From assembly GCA_021790495.1 (NCBI GenBank), contig JAJYGZ010000349.1, forward strand, positions 1 through 7,702: 7,702 nt of DNA. The letters are read 5' to 3'. Source of the stretch: Actinomycetes bacterium (lineage in GTDB: Bacteria > Actinomycetota > Acidimicrobiia > Acidimicrobiales > Acidimicrobiaceae). The notes under the pieces were generated by a model. The model was not told the DNA's origin. It worked only from the letters and a program-made list of their open reading frames with translations, and ran no database searches. Below, one piece after another: positions 6,049 through 7,702 of the stretch. The translations under genes and the position numbers were made by a program. How positions within the stretch are numbered: position 1 is the stretch's first letter; each line of letters opens with the position of its first letter.

Positions 6049-7434
6049 GTGGTTCGCCCGCGCGGCGGCGGGGATCAATTCGAGCGAGCCCCGGTGAGTT
6101 ATTCGGCCCCCTCGTCCGATAGCGATCGCCTCTCAAAGGTTCCCAAGAAGGCCGAGCACCATCTCGGCTTGAAGGAAAACTGGTTACAATTTTCGATCTT
6201 TACCCTCCTCACCCTGATGATTGGGATGACCATCGGCGTTGAGCGAGTCGCATTGCCTCCCCTGGCCCGCAACGCTTTCGGAATTACCTCAATCCTTTAT
6301 ACCGTCTCTTTCGTAAGCGGCTTTGGCGCGGTCAAAGCGATCATGAACCTAATTTCGGGTCGCCTCTCAGATCATCACGGGCGTAAGATGCTTCTCCTTC
6401 TCGGCTGGGCATTCGCGGTTCCATTCGCGCTTCTAATCATCTTGGCTCAAGCCTGGTGGTGGGTAGTACTTGCCAATCTCTTCCTCGGGGTAAATCAGGG
6501 CCTCACCTGGTCGATGTCGGTCACCGCCAAAATAGACCTCGTCGGCCCGGTAAACCGGGGCCTTGCCGTCGGTCTCGACGAGTCGGCCGGTTACATCGGA
6601 GTCGGTCTCGGTGGCTTCGCAGCCGGCCTGCTCGTCGCTTCGTATGGATTGCGACCCGCGCCTTACATCCTGGCGCTTGCCGTGGTGGCAGCTGGCATTG
6701 TCGTTACGGCGGGATTGGCTCAAGAAACACGTCCGTGGGCTGCGGCCGAATCGGCCTCTCGCGCCCAATCCGATTCCCGCCCCGTACTGGCTCCCAAGTT
6801 GTCCCGCCTTGGTGCATATATGAGTTGGCGCGACAAGGGCATGCTCGCGGTGTGTCAGGCAGGAATGCTGAACAAGTTCGCGGACAGCCTTGTCATGGGG
6901 TTCTTTCCCATCTACTTCATCCACAAGGGCATAAGCGTTGCTCGCATCGGCCTGCTCGTCGGGGTCTACGCGTGGGTCTGGGGGGCTGGCCAGGTTGCGA
7001 CCGGTGCCCTGGCAGATAAGATCGGCCGCAAAACACCGATCGTTACGGGAATCCTATTGATCGGAGCCGGAATCGTCGGGGTAGTTCTCACTTCCCAATT
7101 CACAGATTGGGTCGCAGGCGTTACCGTGATGGGATTGGGCATGGCGCTTGTCTATCCGAATTTAATTTCAGCGGTGGGCGACGTCGCCCACCCATCCTGG
7201 CGCGGAGGAGCACTTGGCGTATATCGGCTCTGGAGAGACGGCGGCTACGCCGTGGGTCCCGTAATTCTCGGGGCGATAGCGCTTGCCGGCGGGTTGACAG
7301 CTGCTTTTTGGGCTACCGCGATCCTGATGGCGCTTTCGGCAATCACCGTCATGGCGCTTTTTAGCGAAACAGAACCCAGTCGCCGAACTAATCCCCCCGC
7401 CTGGGAATCCAACCCGGCCTGGGTGGCTCCGTAG
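6049..7434 (+). CDS. MFS transporter, 12 transmembrane helices
   Basis: The 461 residues have a hydrophilic N-terminus of about 45 residues and then two six-helix halves. Motif A of the first half is SGRLSDHHGRKMLLL (103-117). Its counterpart in the second half is TGALADKIGRKTPI (318-331). The duplication is typical of the major facilitator superfamily. The central cytoplasmic loop spans about 224-262. Glu65 in TM1 (TIGVERVALPPLA) and Asp177/Glu178 in GLAVGLDESAGYIGVGLGG (171-189) are charged residues within or near helices that may take part in coupling. The only cysteine is Cys269. The start is uncertain: GTG at 6049 is the first possible in frame (a stop lies at 6010), and GTG at 6094, preceded by GAGCGAG, would give 446 residues. 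The gene follows the ArsR-rhodanese regulator in the same direction and may be its target. Substrate and subfamily are not recognised. It is clearly different from the 14-helix exporter upstream. Confidence 0.88.
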   Translation: MVRPRGGGDQFERAPVSYSAPSSDSDRLSKVPKKAEHHLGLKENWLQFSIFTLLTLMIGMTIGVERVALPPLARNAFGITSILYTVSFVSGFGAVKAIMNLISGRLSDHHGRKMLLLLGWAFAVPFALLIILAQAWWWVVLANLFLGVNQGLTWSMSVTAKIDLVGPVNRGLAVGLDESAGYIGVGLGGFAAGLLVASYGLRPAPYILALAVVAAGIVVTAGLAQETRPWAAAESASRAQSDSRPVLAPKLSRLGAYMSWRDKGMLAVCQAGMLNKFADSLVMGFFPIYFIHKGISVARIGLLVGVYAWVWGAGQVATGALADKIGRKTPIVTGILLIGAGIVGVVLTSQFTDWVAGVTVMGLGMALVYPNLISAVGDVAHPSWRGGALGVYRLWRDGGYAVGPVILGAIALAGGLTAAFWATAILMALSAITVMALFSETEPSRRTNPPAWESNPAWVAP

Positions 7435-7458
7435 TGGTTGACGCCTCCGCTTGACGTG

Positions 7459-7475
7459 TGGCGATGTCATCGCCA
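7459..7475. repeat. 7-bp hairpin between convergent genes
   Basis: TGGCGAT (7459-7465) and ATCGCCA (7469-7475) are perfect complements around a three-base loop. They lie in the 99-base gap between the MFS stop and the minus-strand gene's stop. A second, smaller dyad, TCCCG/CGGGA, is at 7514-7526. Neither has a T-run on either strand. A shared termination or transcript-end function is plausible from the convergent layout, but the sequence evidence is weak. Confidence 0.4.
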
Positions 7476-7533
7476 AGATTGATGCGCGGATCGAAAGCTC
7501 TTTTGGCGCTAGGTCCCGCCGCGGGAGCACGTA

Positions 7534-7702
7534 TTAGCTCACGTCGTGAATGTGATGGGCCAAGTCATGGGCCATATAGCGCGCAAAGCTGTCGATGCTA
7601 AAGACCGATCCATCGCTGCGCGTGCCGGTGCGGCTCCAGGCTTGCGGCGCGATGCCATCAAGCAGCCCTGCCAACATCGATGCCGCGTCGTCGATCTCTC
7701 CC
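7534..7702 (-). CDS. DinB-like four-helix-bundle protein, C-terminal fragment (gene runs off the window)
   Basis: On the minus strand, a frame open from the window edge gives 55 residues and then TAA (complement of 7534-7536). Visible are an acidic helix (GEIDDAASMLAGLLDGI), then AWSRTGTRSDGSVFSIDSFARYM and the ending AHDLAHHIHDVS. The pattern 'W-R-G-x-R-S-D-G-x-x-F-[ST]' followed by a helix ending HDxxHHxHD is characteristic, as I know it, of DinB-superfamily or related damage-inducible/thiol-transferase-like proteins. In these, the C-terminal histidines help form a metal site. Such proteins are about 150-180 residues long, so some two thirds lies beyond the window. Function (metal-dependent thiol transfer or other) cannot be told from the fragment. 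The gene is convergent with the MFS gene and so in a separate transcription unit. Confidence 0.62.
   Translation of the reverse strand, partial: GEIDDAASMLAGLLDGIAPQAWSRTGTRSDGSVFSIDSFARYMAHDLAHHIHDVS

Noticed and set aside
1..7702. CRISPR array, tRNA/rRNA genes, insertion sequence ends or a riboswitch
   Set aside because: No regularly spaced repeats, cloverleaf or transposase-like sequence was seen on either strand; the gaps are short and show only the dyads listed.

Overview
The window reads as chromosomal DNA of a fairly GC-rich bacterium (about 60% GC by eye) with many TTG/GTG start candidates and few strong Shine-Dalgarno sequences. I cannot place it to a phylum. The style and gene content would fit a soil or subsurface lineage such as Actinobacteria, Acidobacteria or a related uncultured group, but that is inference.

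Bases 1-2930 are the 3' end of an operon for a membrane complex of the group 4 [NiFe]-hydrogenase / complex I superfamily. It holds a HyfF/NuoM-type proton-channel subunit (5' end outside the window), followed with an ATGA overlap by a HyfG/HycE-type large subunit that fuses a NuoC-like and a NuoD-like domain. The large subunit keeps the fold signatures but has lost all four nickel-ligand cysteines (Ser, Ser, Ser, Gly in their places). It contains no cysteine at all and ends right at the degenerate C-terminal motif. It therefore should not be a hydrogenase. It matches the 'energy-converting hydrogenase-related' (Ehr) complexes, whose substrate is unknown. The proton-channel residues of the partner subunit are preserved, so the complex looks functional rather than decaying. 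This is the most interesting part of the window.

Bases 2931-3193 hold a hairpin/terminator region and a perfect 16-bp palindrome that could be an operator. They precede a 14-helix DHA2-type (EmrB/QacA-like) drug/solute exporter at 3194-4969.

Bases 4970-5097 hold a 22-bp dyad and three GCTCGA repeats. They are followed by a one-component regulator at 5098-5814 that fuses an ArsR-type winged helix to a catalytically intact-looking rhodanese domain. A 234-base gap with a dyad beside a TTGACG box separates it from a second, 12-helix MFS transporter at 6049-7434. The regulator plausibly controls itself and one or both transporters in response to sulfane sulfur or redox state (inference).

Bases 7435-7533 are a convergent intergenic region with a 7-bp hairpin. 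The window ends inside a minus-strand gene, of which 55 C-terminal residues are visible. They resemble the end of a DinB-like four-helix-bundle protein. No RNA genes, insertion sequences or CRISPR arrays were seen.
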